From Natronococcus jeotgali DSM 18795 (lineage in GTDB: Archaea > Halobacteriota > Halobacteria > Halobacteriales > Natrialbaceae), in NCBI RefSeq assembly GCF_000337695.1, contig NZ_AOIA01000164.1:1-38509 (forward strand): DNA of 38,509 bases. Reading direction: 5' to 3'. Positions 5,807 through 14,406 of the stretch are shown one piece after another. The notes beneath the pieces were generated by a model that ran no database searches, was not told where the DNA came from, and saw only the letters and a program-made list of their open reading frames with translations. The position numbers and the translations under genes are program-made. Position 1 is the stretch's first letter. Every line of letters starts with the position of its first letter.

Positions 5807-8149
5807 TCAGCGTACCGAGTCGAGGAGCAGTTTCTGTTCGACGCGTTTGACCTCGTGTTGGACGTCGCGGACGGCGTCGATGTTCGCCGAGATCGAGTGG
5901 ATCCCCTCGTTGACGAGGAACTGGACCATCTCGGGTTTCGAGCCGGCCTGGCCGCAGATGCTCGTGTCGACGTCGTGTTCGCGGCAGGTCTCGATAACGT
6001 CGCCGATCAGCCGCAGCACGGAGGGGTGAAGCTCGTCGAAGCGGTCGGCGACGTGCTCGTTGTTGCGATCGACCGCGAGCGTGTACTGGGTGAGGTCGTT
6101 CGTTCCGAACGAGGCGAAGTCGATCCCGGCGTCGGCCATCTCCTCGACGGCCAGCGCCGAGGCGGGCGTCTCGATCATCACGCCCCAGGTGCGCTTCTCG
6201 GGGTCGATCCCCGCATCGGTCATGAGCCGTTTGGTCCGGTAGACGTCCTCGGCGTCGTTGACCAGCGGGAACATGATCTCGACGTTGTCGTAGCCCATCT
6301 CGTAGAGCCGCCGGAACGCCTCGAGCTCGTGGCCGAAGACGTCGGGCCGATCGAGCGAGCGGCGAATCCCGCGGTAGCCGAGCATCGGATTGTGCTCGGC
6401 GGGTTCGTCCTCGCCGCCCTCGAGCTGGCGGAACTCGTCGGTCGGGGCGTCCAGCGTCCGGACGCGGACGGGACGGGGGTAAAACTCGTCGGCGACGCCG
6501 CGAATCCCCTGGACGAGCTCCTTGATGTAGGCGTCTTCACCGTTGTCCTCGATGAACTTCGCGGGCGTCTGATTCAGCGAGAGGATCATGTGCTCCGTTC
6601 GCAGGAGTCCGACGCCGTCGGCCCCGGTCGCGGCCGCCCGCTCTGCGGCCTCCGGAATGGAGACGTTGACTTTGACCTCGGTCGCGGTCATGGGTTTGAC
6701 CGGGGATTGCGGGCGGACCTCCTCGACGGGTTCGGCCTCCTCGTCGGGCGAGACCGTATCGCCCTCGAGGACGGCGCCCTTGTCGCCGTCGAGCGTGACG
6801 ATCTGGCCGTCCTCCAGCGTCGTCGTGGCGTTGGTCGTGCCGACGATGGCGGGAACGCCCAGCTCGCGGGAGACGATGGCTGCGTGGCTGGTCATCCCGC
6901 CCTCGTCGGTGATGATGCCGGCGGCGCGTTTCATCGCGGGTACCATGTCGGGCATCGTCATCTCGGTGACGATGATGTCGCCCTCGCCGACCTTGTCGAG
7001 CTCGTCGAGCTTGGTGACGATCCGGGCCGCGCCGCTTACAGTTCCCGGACTCGAGCCCAGGCCGTCGACTAACACGTCGCCCGTTCCGGTTCCGGCCGCG
7101 CTCTCGGAGCTATCGGCGGTCTGGGTCTGCGTTCCACTGCCGTCGGTGAGCCCCTCCGTGATGTCGCCGGTCTCGGTAGCGCTCGTCGCGTCGGCGTCGC
7201 CCTCGTCGATCGTTGTGATCGGTCGCGACTGCAGCATGAAGACCTCTCCGTCGACGATCGCCCACTCGACGTCCTGGGGGGTGTCGTAGTGGTCCTCGAC
7301 GCGCTCGCCGAGTTCGACGAGCCGCTCGATCTCTCCGTCCGAGAGGACGCGAGCGGTCCGTTTCTCCGGCGGAACCTCGATCTCTCGGGTCTGGCCGGTC
7401 TCCTCGTCTTTGGCGTGCATCACCTTCTTCTCGGCGACGGTGACGTCGACCGATCGGTCCTCGCGGGAAACGACGTAGTTGTCCGGCGAGACGGCGCCGG
7501 AGACGACGGCCTCGCCCAGGCCCCACGCGGCCTCGACGATCATCGTCGGATCGCCCGTCGAGGGGTGGCTCGTGAACATCACGCCCGATTTCTCGGCGTC
7601 GACCATCTGCTGGACGACGACCGCGATGTTGACGACCGAGTGGTCGAACCCCTTCTCCTGGCGGTAGTAGATCGCCCGCTGGGTGAACAGCGACGCCCAG
7701 CACTCTCGGACCCGATCGAGCAGGTCCGCCTCGGTGACGTTCAGGTACGTCTCCTGTTGCCCGGCGAAGGAGGCGTCGGGGAGGTCCTCGGCGGTCGCCG
7801 AGGAGCGGACGGCGACGAACGCCTCCTCGCCGTCCTCGCCGACCTGCCGGTAGGACTCGAGGATCTCCTCGCGTAAGTCGTCGGGAAACGGCGTCTCGAG
7901 GATGAGTTCCTGTGCGCGCTCGGCGGCTTCGGCGAGCGCGCTCGAGTCGTCGACGTCGACGTCGACGACCGCGAACAGCTCCTCGTCGATGTTCGCGTTC
8001 TCGATGAACGATCGGTAGGTCCCCGCGGTTACGACGAATCCGGGTGGGACGGGAAGTCCAGCGCCCGTGAGCTCGCCCAGGGAAGCTCCCTTGCCGCCGA
8101 CCTGCTCGAGGTCACCGGCGCTGATTTCGTCCAACCAGAGTACAGCCAT
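5807..8149 (-). CDS. ppsA: Phosphoenolpyruvate synthase
   Basis: 780 residues, close to the usual 790. It converts pyruvate, ATP and water to phosphoenolpyruvate, AMP and phosphate, the entry to gluconeogenesis. Residues 1-312 are the ATP-grasp nucleotide domain (GGKGASLGEL at 18-27, VRSSATAEDLPDASFAGQ at 114-131). A low-complexity Ser/Thr/Asp/Gly linker spans about 315-357. The swivelling phosphohistidine domain carries GGMTSHAA with His422. The C-terminal PEP-binding barrel ends with SICGQAGS, holding the catalytic Cys. The start at 8149 (MAVLWLDEI) matches the family; the upstream extension of 30 codons covers the promoter. TATA CTTTAG sits 27-32 bases upstream. Confidence 0.97.
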   Translation of the reverse strand: MAVLWLDEISAGDLEQVGGKGASLGELTGAGLPVPPGFVVTAGTYRSFIENANIDEELFAVVDVDVDDSSALAEAAERAQELILETPFPDDLREEILESYRQVGEDGEEAFVAVRSSATAEDLPDASFAGQQETYLNVTEADLLDRVRECWASLFTQRAIYYRQEKGFDHSVVNIAVVVQQMVDAEKSGVMFTSHPSTGDPTMIVEAAWGLGEAVVSGAVSPDNYVVSREDRSVDVTVAEKKVMHAKDEETGQTREIEVPPEKRTARVLSDGEIERLVELGERVEDHYDTPQDVEWAIVDGEVFMLQSRPITTIDEGDADATSATETGDITEGLTDGSGTQTQTADSSESAAGTGTGDVLVDGLGSSPGTVSGAARIVTKLDELDKVGEGDIIVTEMTMPDMVPAMKRAAGIITDEGGMTSHAAIVSRELGVPAIVGTTNATTTLEDGQIVTLDGDKGAVLEGDTVSPDEEAEPVEEVRPQSPVKPMTATEVKVNVSIPEAAERAAATGADGVGLLRTEHMILSLNQTPAKFIEDNGEDAYIKELVQGIRGVADEFYPRPVRVRTLDAPTDEFRQLEGGEDEPAEHNPMLGYRGIRRSLDRPDVFGHELEAFRRLYEMGYDNVEIMFPLVNDAEDVYRTKRLMTDAGIDPEKRTWGVMIETPASALAVEEMADAGIDFASFGTNDLTQYTLAVDRNNEHVADRFDELHPSVLRLIGDVIETCREHDVDTSICGQAGSKPEMVQFLVNEGIHSISANIDAVRDVQHEVKRVEQKLLLDSVR

Positions 8150-8175
8150 CTGTAGCTGGAAGGTCGCCGGACCGG

Positions 8176-8181
8176 CTAAAG
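8176..8181 (-). promoter_or_regulatory. ppsA TATA box
   Basis: CTTTAG on the minus strand, 27-32 bases before the ppsA ATG, is the typical position for a leaderless transcript. Confidence 0.55.
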
Positions 8182-8223
8182 AAGGTTGCGAACGGACCGC
8201 ACGATTCACAACTCGCGGTCGAA

Positions 8224-8238
8224 TGAGTTTGCCACTCA
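8224..8238. repeat. Inverted repeat upstream of ppsA promoter
   Basis: TGAGT-TTGCC-ACTCA has perfect 5-bp arms and lies 75-89 bases upstream of the ppsA ATG. The half-site GAGT/ACTC is also found in the pyk operator but in the opposite relative orientation, so this is not a canonical TrmB site. Confidence 0.35.
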
Positions 8239-8299
8239 AGCGGCAATTTTGACGCGTCGGGGTCGCTCGGGCCGCGTTCGGAGCGCTCGCGAGACCGGG

Positions 8300-9199
8300 C
8301 TACGGCTCGATGATTTCGTCGTCCTCGTCGTCCGGAACGGCGATGCGACCGTCGAGGGCCGTCACGCCGCACCCGCCCACTCGGACGCGGTTCTCGACTC
8401 GAACCGAGACGGTTCCGGGACGGTCGACGTAGTGGCCCTGCTCGAGGCGCAGCTCCTCGGGGAGGTCGTCGTCGAACGCGCCGAAGCGGTCGAGGTACGC
8501 GCCGACGGCCCCGCTCGCGGTTCCCGTGACGGGATCCTCGGGCACGCCGAGGCCGGGTGCGAACAGCCGCCCGTGCAGCGTCGACTCGCGCTCGAGGGCG
8601 TCGAACGTGAAGAGGTAGATCCCGGCCGCCTCGAGCTCGGCGGTCAGCTCCTCGATCGCGCTCGCGTCGGGCTCAGCCGCGCCGAGATCCGAGAGGTAGG
8701 TTATCGGGACGATCAGGAACGGGAGTCCCGTCGAGACGACCGCCAGCGGGATATCGTCGCTGGCCCCCTCGAGCGCGGCCGCCTCGACGCCGAGGGCGTC
8801 GGCGACGCGATCGTAACCGACGTCGACCTCCCGGATCGTCGGTTCGTTCTGCGTCATCCAGACCGTGCCGTCGGCCTCGACCTCGATCTCGAGGACGCCG
8901 ACGTTCGTCTCGAGGGTCGTCGTTCCCGGCTCGAGTCCCTCCTCGCGGAGGTGGGCGTAGCTGCCGATCGTCGCGTGCCCGCAGAGGTCGACCTCCTGGC
9001 TCGGCGTGAAGTATCGGATGCGGCGGTCGGCCTCGTCGCTCGAGCGGAGGAAGGCGGTCTCGCTCAGCGCCAGTTCCCGGGCGATCGCCTGCATCTGGTC
9101 GTCTGCGAGCCCGTCGGCGTCGGGGACGACGCCGGCGGGGTTTCCCGTCAACGGCTCGTCGGTGAACGCGTCGACCTGCAGGACCCGAATCGTCTCCAT
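8300..9199 (-). CDS. PhzF-family isomerase/epimerase-like protein
   Basis: 299 residues, the typical PhzF length, built of two similar diaminopimelate-epimerase-like halves. Family signatures seen are GNPAGVV at 19-25, LSETAF with Glu47 (the position of the single catalytic Glu of PhzF), the GHATIG loop, and DPVTGTASGA in the second half. In Pseudomonas PhzF isomerises a phenazine precursor. Most relatives, including archaeal ones, have unknown substrates, and no phenazine genes are nearby. It may share a transcript with the protease gene 47 bases upstream, but it also has its own TATA-like TTTGATA at 9223-9229. Confidence 0.9.
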   Translation of the reverse strand: METIRVLQVDAFTDEPLTGNPAGVVPDADGLADDQMQAIARELALSETAFLRSSDEADRRIRYFTPSQEVDLCGHATIGSYAHLREEGLEPGTTTLETNVGVLEIEVEADGTVWMTQNEPTIREVDVGYDRVADALGVEAAALEGASDDIPLAVVSTGLPFLIVPITYLSDLGAAEPDASAIEELTAELEAAGIYLFTFDALERESTLHGRLFAPGLGVPEDPVTGTASGAVGAYLDRFGAFDDDLPEELRLEQGHYVDRPGTVSVRVENRVRVGGCGVTALDGRIAVPDDEDDEIIEP

Positions 9200-9222
9200 A
9201 CGTCGGCCTCGAACGGCCGCGG

Positions 9223-9229
9223 TATCAAA
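9223..9229 (-). promoter_or_regulatory. TATA box of the phzF-family gene
   Basis: TTTGATA on the minus strand, 24-30 bases before the ATG at 9199. Confidence 0.45.
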
Positions 9230-9246
9230 CCATCGCCGTCGGGGCC

Positions 9247-10578
9247 TCACTCGAGGACGCCGCCGCGGAGGGAGACCGTGGCGGTCGTCTCCGAATCGTC
9301 CGGGATCGGGATCTCGACGGCGACCGCGCGCTCGCGTTCGTCTCCCTCGAGCTCGAACGTTCGCCGTTCCCCGCCGACCTCGAGCCAGTACTCGCCGGCG
9401 CCGTCGGCCGCGACGACCACCGTCGCGGCGACGGTCGTTCCCGGTCGGGGGCGCTCGTCGAACGTGAGCGACTCCAGCTCGAGCGTCGGGCCCTCCAGGG
9501 CGACCTCGAGATCGGTCGCGAAGGTGGTCGTGTAGACGGGGGCGTCCCGCTCGTCACCCGCGTCGTCGCCGTCTTCGTCGTCTCCGCCGTCGTCGACCGC
9601 GTCGTCCTCGCCCGGCTCCTCGAGGAGGATTTCGACCCCGAGTTCCCGCTCGACGTTCCCGATCCGGTTGCAGATCGTCTGCTGGGCCGAGCCCGCAAAC
9701 AGCAGGCCGACGAGTTCGCCGTCCTCGAGGAAGACCGGGGAACCGCTGTCGCCGCCCTCGGACAGGTAGCCCGCGATCAGCTGGTCGCGAAGCGTCACCG
9801 TCCCCCGCTCGGCGCCGAACTCGACCGCGACGCTCGCGCTCGTGGCCTCGACGGTGGCGCTGGTAACCCCCGTCGTCCGTCCCGTCTTGGTCACCGTCTC
9901 GCCGCGGAGCTCGCCGTACCCGTCCCGGCGGACGCCCGTCGGCCACGCCTCGTCGAGTTCGGCGTACCGATCCGACTCCCGCTCCGGGTCGACGGACCGC
10001 GCAGCGACGTCGACGCGAACGCCGTCCTCGACGGGGACGTAGCCGACGAGTTCGCCGACCTCGTCGTCGGGACCGCCGCCGTCGTGGGGCGAGGGCTGGA
10101 GGATCGACTCGCCGAGGTCGGCCGCGTTCGAGCGCGCGTAGACGTGGTTGTTCGAGAGCCGAACGAGGTCGTTCGGTTCGATCACCTCGTCCCAGAGCGC
10201 GTCGCCGTCTCCCGTAACCCGCGCGGGGTAGGGGCCCCCGGTGCCGGCGGTCAGGTTCGCGTTGGCCTCGCTCGCGCCGGCGGGAACCGGTCGCCGACGA
10301 TCGCTCCTTCCCGCCGCGGCCTCGGAAACCGCCTCGAGCGTCGACAGCGCGTCGAACCCCTCCCGTTCCTCGTCGTAGCCGGCGTCGACGACGTCGACGG
10401 TGACGTCGACGTCGTCGACCTCGCGAACCCGTTTCTCGACGTCGTCCTCGTCCGCGAGCGCGTCGGGGGGCAGTTTCTGCGAAACGAACACCCGCACCTC
10501 CCGTTCGTCCTCGTCGTAGTCGACCCCGATGACGTTCCTGCACTCGAGCAGGTACTCGAAATCCTGGGTTGTGGGCAT
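9247..10578 (-). CDS. Trypsin-like serine protease without signal peptide, C-terminal beta domain
   Basis: 443 residues. Residues 1-75 form a small acidic domain (ECRNVIGVDYDEDEREVRVF) like the propeptide-like N-domain seen in bacterial and plant cytosolic trypsin-fold proteins. The catalytic set reads His145 (SNNHVYAR), a candidate Asp190 (VRVDVAAR) and Ser278 (GGDSGSPVF); KTGRTTGVTSATV at 231-243 is also typical of this fold. A Glu/Asp-rich linker at about 315-340 leads to a beta-rich immunoglobulin-like domain of about 100 residues. There is no Sec or Tat signal and no transmembrane segment, so it should be cytoplasmic. The substrate is unknown. phzF follows 47 bases downstream. Confidence 0.82.
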   Translation of the reverse strand: MPTTQDFEYLLECRNVIGVDYDEDEREVRVFVSQKLPPDALADEDDVEKRVREVDDVDVTVDVVDAGYDEEREGFDALSTLEAVSEAAAGRSDRRRPVPAGASEANANLTAGTGGPYPARVTGDGDALWDEVIEPNDLVRLSNNHVYARSNAADLGESILQPSPHDGGGPDDEVGELVGYVPVEDGVRVDVAARSVDPERESDRYAELDEAWPTGVRRDGYGELRGETVTKTGRTTGVTSATVEATSASVAVEFGAERGTVTLRDQLIAGYLSEGGDSGSPVFLEDGELVGLLFAGSAQQTICNRIGNVERELGVEILLEEPGEDDAVDDGGDDEDGDDAGDERDAPVYTTTFATDLEVALEGPTLELESLTFDERPRPGTTVAATVVVAADGAGEYWLEVGGERRTFELEGDERERAVAVEIPIPDDSETTATVSLRGGVLE

Positions 10579-10664
10579 AAGTTGAAGTCATAGCGTGTGC
10601 GTACCGAATCCCCTTAGCTGTGCGGATGTGTCGCACGCCTCGAGGCGGCGCTCGATTCAGTCCA

Positions 10665-10671
10665 ACTTATG
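10665..10671 (+). promoter_or_regulatory. TATA box of the phosphoribosyltransferase gene
   Basis: ACTTATG lies 38-44 bases before ATG 10709. That leaves a short leader holding AGGTGG at 10695-10700, a possible ribosome-binding site. Confidence 0.4.
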
Positions 10672-10708
10672 AGGACGGGGCGAATTCCTTCGGATAGGTG
10701 GCCACCAG

Positions 10709-11404
10709 ATGTCCGACCTACCGGACGATTTCGACTGTACGATAACGAACTGGGACTACATTTACAGCCTCTGTCGCGACGTCAGCGGCGAGGTTCGTCG
10801 TGACGAATTCGAGCCGGACGTCATCGTCGCACTCGCCCGCGGGGGCTGGTTCGCGGGCCGCTGTATCTGCGATTTCCTCGGTCTCGACGATCTGACGAGC
10901 CTGAAGATGGAACACTACGTCGGAACCGCCGAGAAAAGCAACGAGCCCTCCGTTCGGTACCCGATGCCCGAGGGCAGCGTCGAGGGAAAGGACGTCCTCA
11001 TCATCGACGACATCGCCGACACGGGGGGATCGATCGAACGCGCCTACGAGTACGTCGACGAGCGCGACGCCGACGAGGTCCGCACCGCGACGCTCCAGCT
11101 CCTCCAGACCAGCGAGTACGAACCCGACTACATCGGCGAGCGCCTCGAGGAGTGGACCTGGGTCGTCTACCCCTGGAACTTCATCGAGGACATGATCGAT
11201 CTGATCTCGGGAGCGATGGAGCGGGCCGACCAGGAGACGTTCACCAGCGAGGAGATCCGCCACTACCTCTCGGAGTTTCACAGCATCGAGCGCATGGAGA
11301 TGGAGATTGCCCAGCCGAACCGTCTCCAGGAGGTGTTGCGGGAGATGGATCGGCGGGACGTCCTCGAGATGGTCGACCACGGCGAGTGGGCGCTGGTCGA
11401 GTAG
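10709..11404 (+). CDS. Type I phosphoribosyltransferase with C-terminal extension
   Basis: 231 residues. The PRPP-binding motif VLIIDDIADTGGS is at 96-108, preceded by the PPi loop region VALARGGWFAG at 40-50. The core ends near residue 150. A further 80 residues follow (FTSEEIRHYLSEF ... EMVDHGEWALVE) that look helical and winged-helix-like. This pattern fits archaeal purine phosphoribosyltransferases of the xanthine/hypoxanthine salvage type; the exact base cannot be told from sequence alone. The gene is monocistronic: protease divergent on the left, a convergent MATE remnant on the right. mtnP, another purine salvage gene, lies about 1.1 kb further on. Confidence 0.87.
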   Translation: MSDLPDDFDCTITNWDYIYSLCRDVSGEVRRDEFEPDVIVALARGGWFAGRCICDFLGLDDLTSLKMEHYVGTAEKSNEPSVRYPMPEGSVEGKDVLIIDDIADTGGSIERAYEYVDERDADEVRTATLQLLQTSEYEPDYIGERLEEWTWVVYPWNFIEDMIDLISGAMERADQETFTSEEIRHYLSEFHSIERMEMEIAQPNRLQEVLREMDRRDVLEMVDHGEWALVE

Positions 11405-11405
11405 T

Positions 11406-11421
11406 CGACCGACGTCGGTCG
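11406..11421. repeat. 16-bp perfect palindrome after the phosphoribosyltransferase stop
   Basis: CGACCGACGTCGGTCG begins one base after the stop codon. A second hairpin (CGTTCGA, 7-base loop, TCGAACG) lies at 11464-11484. Both sit between convergent transcription units and may mark transcript ends, though neither has a T-run. Confidence 0.3.
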
Positions 11422-11568
11422 CCGACGCTCCGAACGGTACCGAGATCGTCCTCCGAGCGTTCGCGTTCGAGGACGCTTCGAACGGAGTCGCCCCGTATCA
11501 CGCTGCCGCGGTCCGCGCCCGAAAGGACTACCGACGGACGAAACCGCTCGAAACGCGTGAACGGCCGA

Positions 11569-12435
11569 TTACTCGACCGACTGCGCCGTCGCGGGCTCCT
11601 CCTCGTCGTTTCCCCGTCGGGACCGCTCCTCGCCTTCCGCGTCGACGAGCGACCCCTTCCACGTACCGCGGGCGAACCACGCGAGCGCTGCGAGCGCCCC
11701 GATAACGTCGCCGGCGACGACGCCGACCCAGATGCCGGCCGTTCCCCAGTCGGCGACGAAGATGAGGACGTAGCTGACCGGAACGCGCGCGACCCAGAGC
11801 GTCACCACCGAGAACACCAGCGCCGTCTTCGTGTTACCCGCGCCGCGGAACGCCCCGAGAATCACCTGAAGAACGCCCATGAAGACGAACATGGCCGCCG
11901 CGATCCGCAGGTAGGTCGTTCCGTAGGCGAGCGTCTCCGCCCGACCCGCCTCGTCGGCCGTCAGGAAGACGCCGACGATCGGCTCGGGGAACAGGACGGC
12001 GATCGCCCCGGCCGCGAGCATCACCCCCGCGATCGCGCCCGAGGCGATCCAGGTCGCCCGCTCGGCGCGCTCGGGCCTGCCAGCGCCCAGGTTCTGGCCG
12101 ACGACGGTGTCGGTCGCCTGACCCATTCCCATCGCCGGGAGGAAGGCCAGCGAGATGAGCCGGTTGCCGAGCCCGTAGGCCGCGACGACCGCGGGCGGGA
12201 ACGTCGCGACCATCGCCGTCATCCCCACCATCGCGAGCGAACTCATCGACTGTTCCGCCGCCGTCGGCACCCCCAGTCGAACGATCTTCGAGACGTACCC
12301 GAGGCGAGGAACCAGGTGATCGGCCTCGATCTCGGGACCGACGTCGGTGCACCACAGGAGGTAGAACCCGATCCCGGTCGCGATCGCCCGCGAGAGGACC
12401 GTCGCGACGGCCGCACCCTGGATCTCGAGCCGCGG
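11569..12435 (-). pseudogene. MATE-family multidrug/Na+ exporter, N-terminal half deleted
   Basis: The intact part begins near IQGAAVATVLSRA, which in MATE proteins is the end of the first six-helix bundle. It then holds a complete second bundle: the loop GVPTAAEQSMSSL, the pattern AAYGLGNRLISLAFLPAMGMGQATDTVVGQNLGAG, and further helices ending ALAALAWFARGTW. A full protein has about 450-490 residues; at most about 290 remain. Upstream of 12435 the frame reads into unrelated Arg-rich sequence, and 73 bases further is the divergent mtnP start. A deletion joining the middle of the MATE gene to the mtnP promoter region explains this. It cannot encode a working twelve-helix transporter unless half-proteins assemble. 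Confidence 0.75.
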
Positions 12436-12508
12436 AACCGACCTCCGTTCGGCTTCGTTATCCGTCCGTATCGTACCGTTTACGTCCCCGCCCGTTCGAC
12501 GTCCGTTC

Positions 12509-13363
12509 ATGACCATCGGAGTCATCGGCGGCAGCGGGATCTACGAGGCACTGCCACTCGAGAACGTCTCGACGAAGTCGGTCTCGACGCCGTACGGCGA
12601 GCCCAGCGAGGACGTCACTCTCGGCGAGCTCGGCGGGAAAGAAGTCGCCTTCCTCCCGCGTCACGGCGAGGACCACCAGCACACGCCGACGGGAGCGAGC
12701 TACCGGGCGAACATCTACGCGCTGAAGTCCGTCGGCGTCGATCGGGTGATCTCGACCAACGCCGTCGGCAGCCTCCGCGAGGAGCTGCCGCCCCGGACGC
12801 TCGTCGTCCCGGACCAGATCTACGACCGAACGAAACACCGCACGCCGACCTTTTTCGGCGACGGAATGGTCGTCCACATGAGCTTCGCCGAACCGTACTG
12901 TCCGGCGCTCGCCTCCCACCTCGCCGACGCCGCCCGCGAGGCCACCGACGCCGAGGTCGCCGAGGAAGGAACCTACGTCTGCATCGAGGGGCCCCAGTAC
13001 TCGACCCGCGCCGAGAGCGAGTTCTACCGCGAACAGGGGTGGGACATCGTCGGCATGACGACCGTCCCGGAGGCGAAACTGGCCCGCGAGGCCGAACTGA
13101 GCTACGCGACCGTCGCCGGCGTCACCGACTACGACGTCTGGAAGGAAGACAGCGAGGTCACCCTCGAGGAGGTACTCGAGAACGCCGAGGCCAACCAGGA
13201 GTCTATCAACGCCGTCGTCGAGCACGCGATCCGAACGATGCCCGAGGACTTCGAGAGCGAGGCCTGGTCGGCGCTCGAGGGGACGATCAACACGCCCTCG
13301 GAGGCGATCCCCGAGGAGACCCGCGAGCGAATCGATCTGTTGGCCGGCCAGTACCTCGACTGA
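12509..13363 (+). CDS. mtnP: S-methyl-5'-thioadenosine phosphorylase (MTAP-type purine phosphorylase)
   Basis: 284 residues. It phosphorolyses methylthioadenosine, a polyamine and methionine-salvage by-product, to adenine and methylthioribose-1-phosphate. Motifs are GGSGIY at 7-12 (phosphate loop), PRHG at 50-53, TNAVGSL at 83-89, CIEGPQYSTRAES, and GMTTVPEAKLAREAEL with TDYD behind it for the purine-contacting Asp. The start ATG 12509 gives the expected N-terminus MTIGVIGGSG. The TTTACG element at 12479-12484 lies 25-30 bases upstream as a TATA box. Nothing clearly coding follows for 388 bases. Confidence 0.95.
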   Translation: MTIGVIGGSGIYEALPLENVSTKSVSTPYGEPSEDVTLGELGGKEVAFLPRHGEDHQHTPTGASYRANIYALKSVGVDRVISTNAVGSLREELPPRTLVVPDQIYDRTKHRTPTFFGDGMVVHMSFAEPYCPALASHLADAAREATDAEVAEEGTYVCIEGPQYSTRAESEFYREQGWDIVGMTTVPEAKLAREAELSYATVAGVTDYDVWKEDSEVTLEEVLENAEANQESINAVVEHAIRTMPEDFESEAWSALEGTINTPSEAIPEETRERIDLLAGQYLD

Positions 13364-13619
13364 CGCCAGTTCATTTCGCGGAACGGTTTTCGTTCGGAAA
13401 TCGGTCCGTTATCGATCGCGTAGCCGCTTCGTAACGACCGGATAGTGAGTCCCACGTTCCACGGGTGGCCGACGGCGTCGGCGACGGGACCGTTATGAGT
13501 ATCTTATCCGAGTTCTGCGATCGCATCGCATACCAAATATCGTTGGAACAACCCCTATCACCGTCTCCCCCGTTCCTCCGTGTAGGAGACACAAGCCGCC
13601 GGAGCGACCGTCGATCGCG

Positions 13620-13643
13620 AAGTGCAACAGTTGTGCACTTTTT
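13620..13643 (+). terminator. Hairpin followed by T-run in the gap after mtnP
   Basis: AAGTGCA (13620-13626) and TGCACTT (13634-13640) form a 7-bp stem with a 7-base loop and run into five Ts ending at 13643. It looks like an intrinsic terminator, yet is about 257 bases past the mtnP stop, so it may end a small RNA or a long 3' UTR, or be an operator. Confidence 0.4.
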
Positions 13644-13711
13644 AACCGATTAATTTCCCGTTAGACTGTATTCTGCACAAATATATTCAGAAAGTGAGAT
13701 TGTCAAGGGAA

Positions 13712-13720
13712 GTTTTATGT
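13712..13720 (+). promoter_or_regulatory. TATA box of the DUF7344-like gene
   Basis: GTTTTATGT, 32-40 bases before ATG 13752 and within a long AT-rich stretch. Confidence 0.5.
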
Positions 13721-13751
13721 ATGTTCGGATACCAGTAGTGAACTGAAGAGC

Positions 13752-14363
13752 ATGACCCTCGAAACTGACCGTTCCGCCCACACATCGGACGACGCGGAGG
13801 AGATGGAGTCCGACGAGACGCCGGAGCTCTCAAGCGACGATATCTTCCACCTTCTCCAGACGAACCGCCGTCGGGACACGATCCGGTACCTCCTCGAGGA
13901 GGAGGGTGCAGTCAAGATGCGCGACGTCGCCGAGTACGTGGCCGCCCGCGAGAACGACACGACGATCGCGGAGCTCTCTTCGACCGAACGTCAGCGCGTG
14001 TACATCCCGCTGTACCAGTCCCACCTCCCCAAACTCGACGAGGAGGGCGTCGTGGAGTACAACCAGCCCCGGGGAACCGTCGAACCGACGGATCAGCTCG
14101 AGATCTTCGCCCCCTACATCGAGGCGACCGAGAAGGGGACGGCGGAGCTCGACTCCCGACTCGCGAGCGATCGTGCGGTCCGGGAGTATTACGTGACCGC
14201 GGTCGCTGCGAGCGCGAGCCTGCTGTTGGCCTCCGCGCTCGGACTCCTCCCGATTCCCGGCGTCGCCCTCGCGGCGATCATCACCGCGCTGTTCGCGCTG
14301 ATCACGCTCGTGACGAACTTCTCGCAGTTCAGGGAGTCCGCGGGCAGTCTTACCGCCCAGTAG
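13752..14363 (+). CDS. Membrane-anchored HTH protein (DUF7344-type)
   Basis: 203 residues. After an acidic start, residues about 28-110 form a winged helix-turn-helix of the haloarchaeal type recalled as DUF7344: DDIFHLLQTNRRRDTIRYLLEE, then VKMRDVAEYVAARE and the conserved RVYIPLYQSHLPKLDEEGVVEY. The C-terminus has two hydrophobic helices at about 148-168 and 170-192, so the DNA-binding-like domain would sit on the membrane facing the cytoplasm. Targets are unknown. It converges with scpA, 57 bases away, with a strong hairpin between them. The long AT-rich upstream region suggests that it is regulated. Confidence 0.82.
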   Translation: MTLETDRSAHTSDDAEEMESDETPELSSDDIFHLLQTNRRRDTIRYLLEEEGAVKMRDVAEYVAARENDTTIAELSSTERQRVYIPLYQSHLPKLDEEGVVEYNQPRGTVEPTDQLEIFAPYIEATEKGTAELDSRLASDRAVREYYVTAVAASASLLLASALGLLPIPGVALAAIITALFALITLVTNFSQFRESAGSLTAQ

Positions 14364-14406
14364 TACCGTTCTTTCGTCCCGCGTCGTTCGTGTGTACGGC
14401 AGGGTC

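Larger units (their letters stand above)
13364..13751 (+). other. 388-base non-coding gap with promoter signals
   Basis: No convincing gene. The right half (13640-13730) is strikingly AT-rich for this genome and holds a hairpin with T-run (13620-13643) and the promoter of the next gene. CAAATATCGTTGG near 13535 could be another promoter. A short open frame at 13465-13653 on the plus strand has no recognisable features and is not called. Confidence 0.6.

Noticed and set aside
8224-8238. TrmB site at ppsA
   Set aside because: The half-sites are in the opposite orientation and the TACT...GAGTA pattern is absent, so it is listed only as an inverted repeat.
13465-13653. 62-codon open frame in the gap after mtnP
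   Set aside because: It lacks a plausible fold or family, ends inside the AT-rich hairpin region and is more likely chance.
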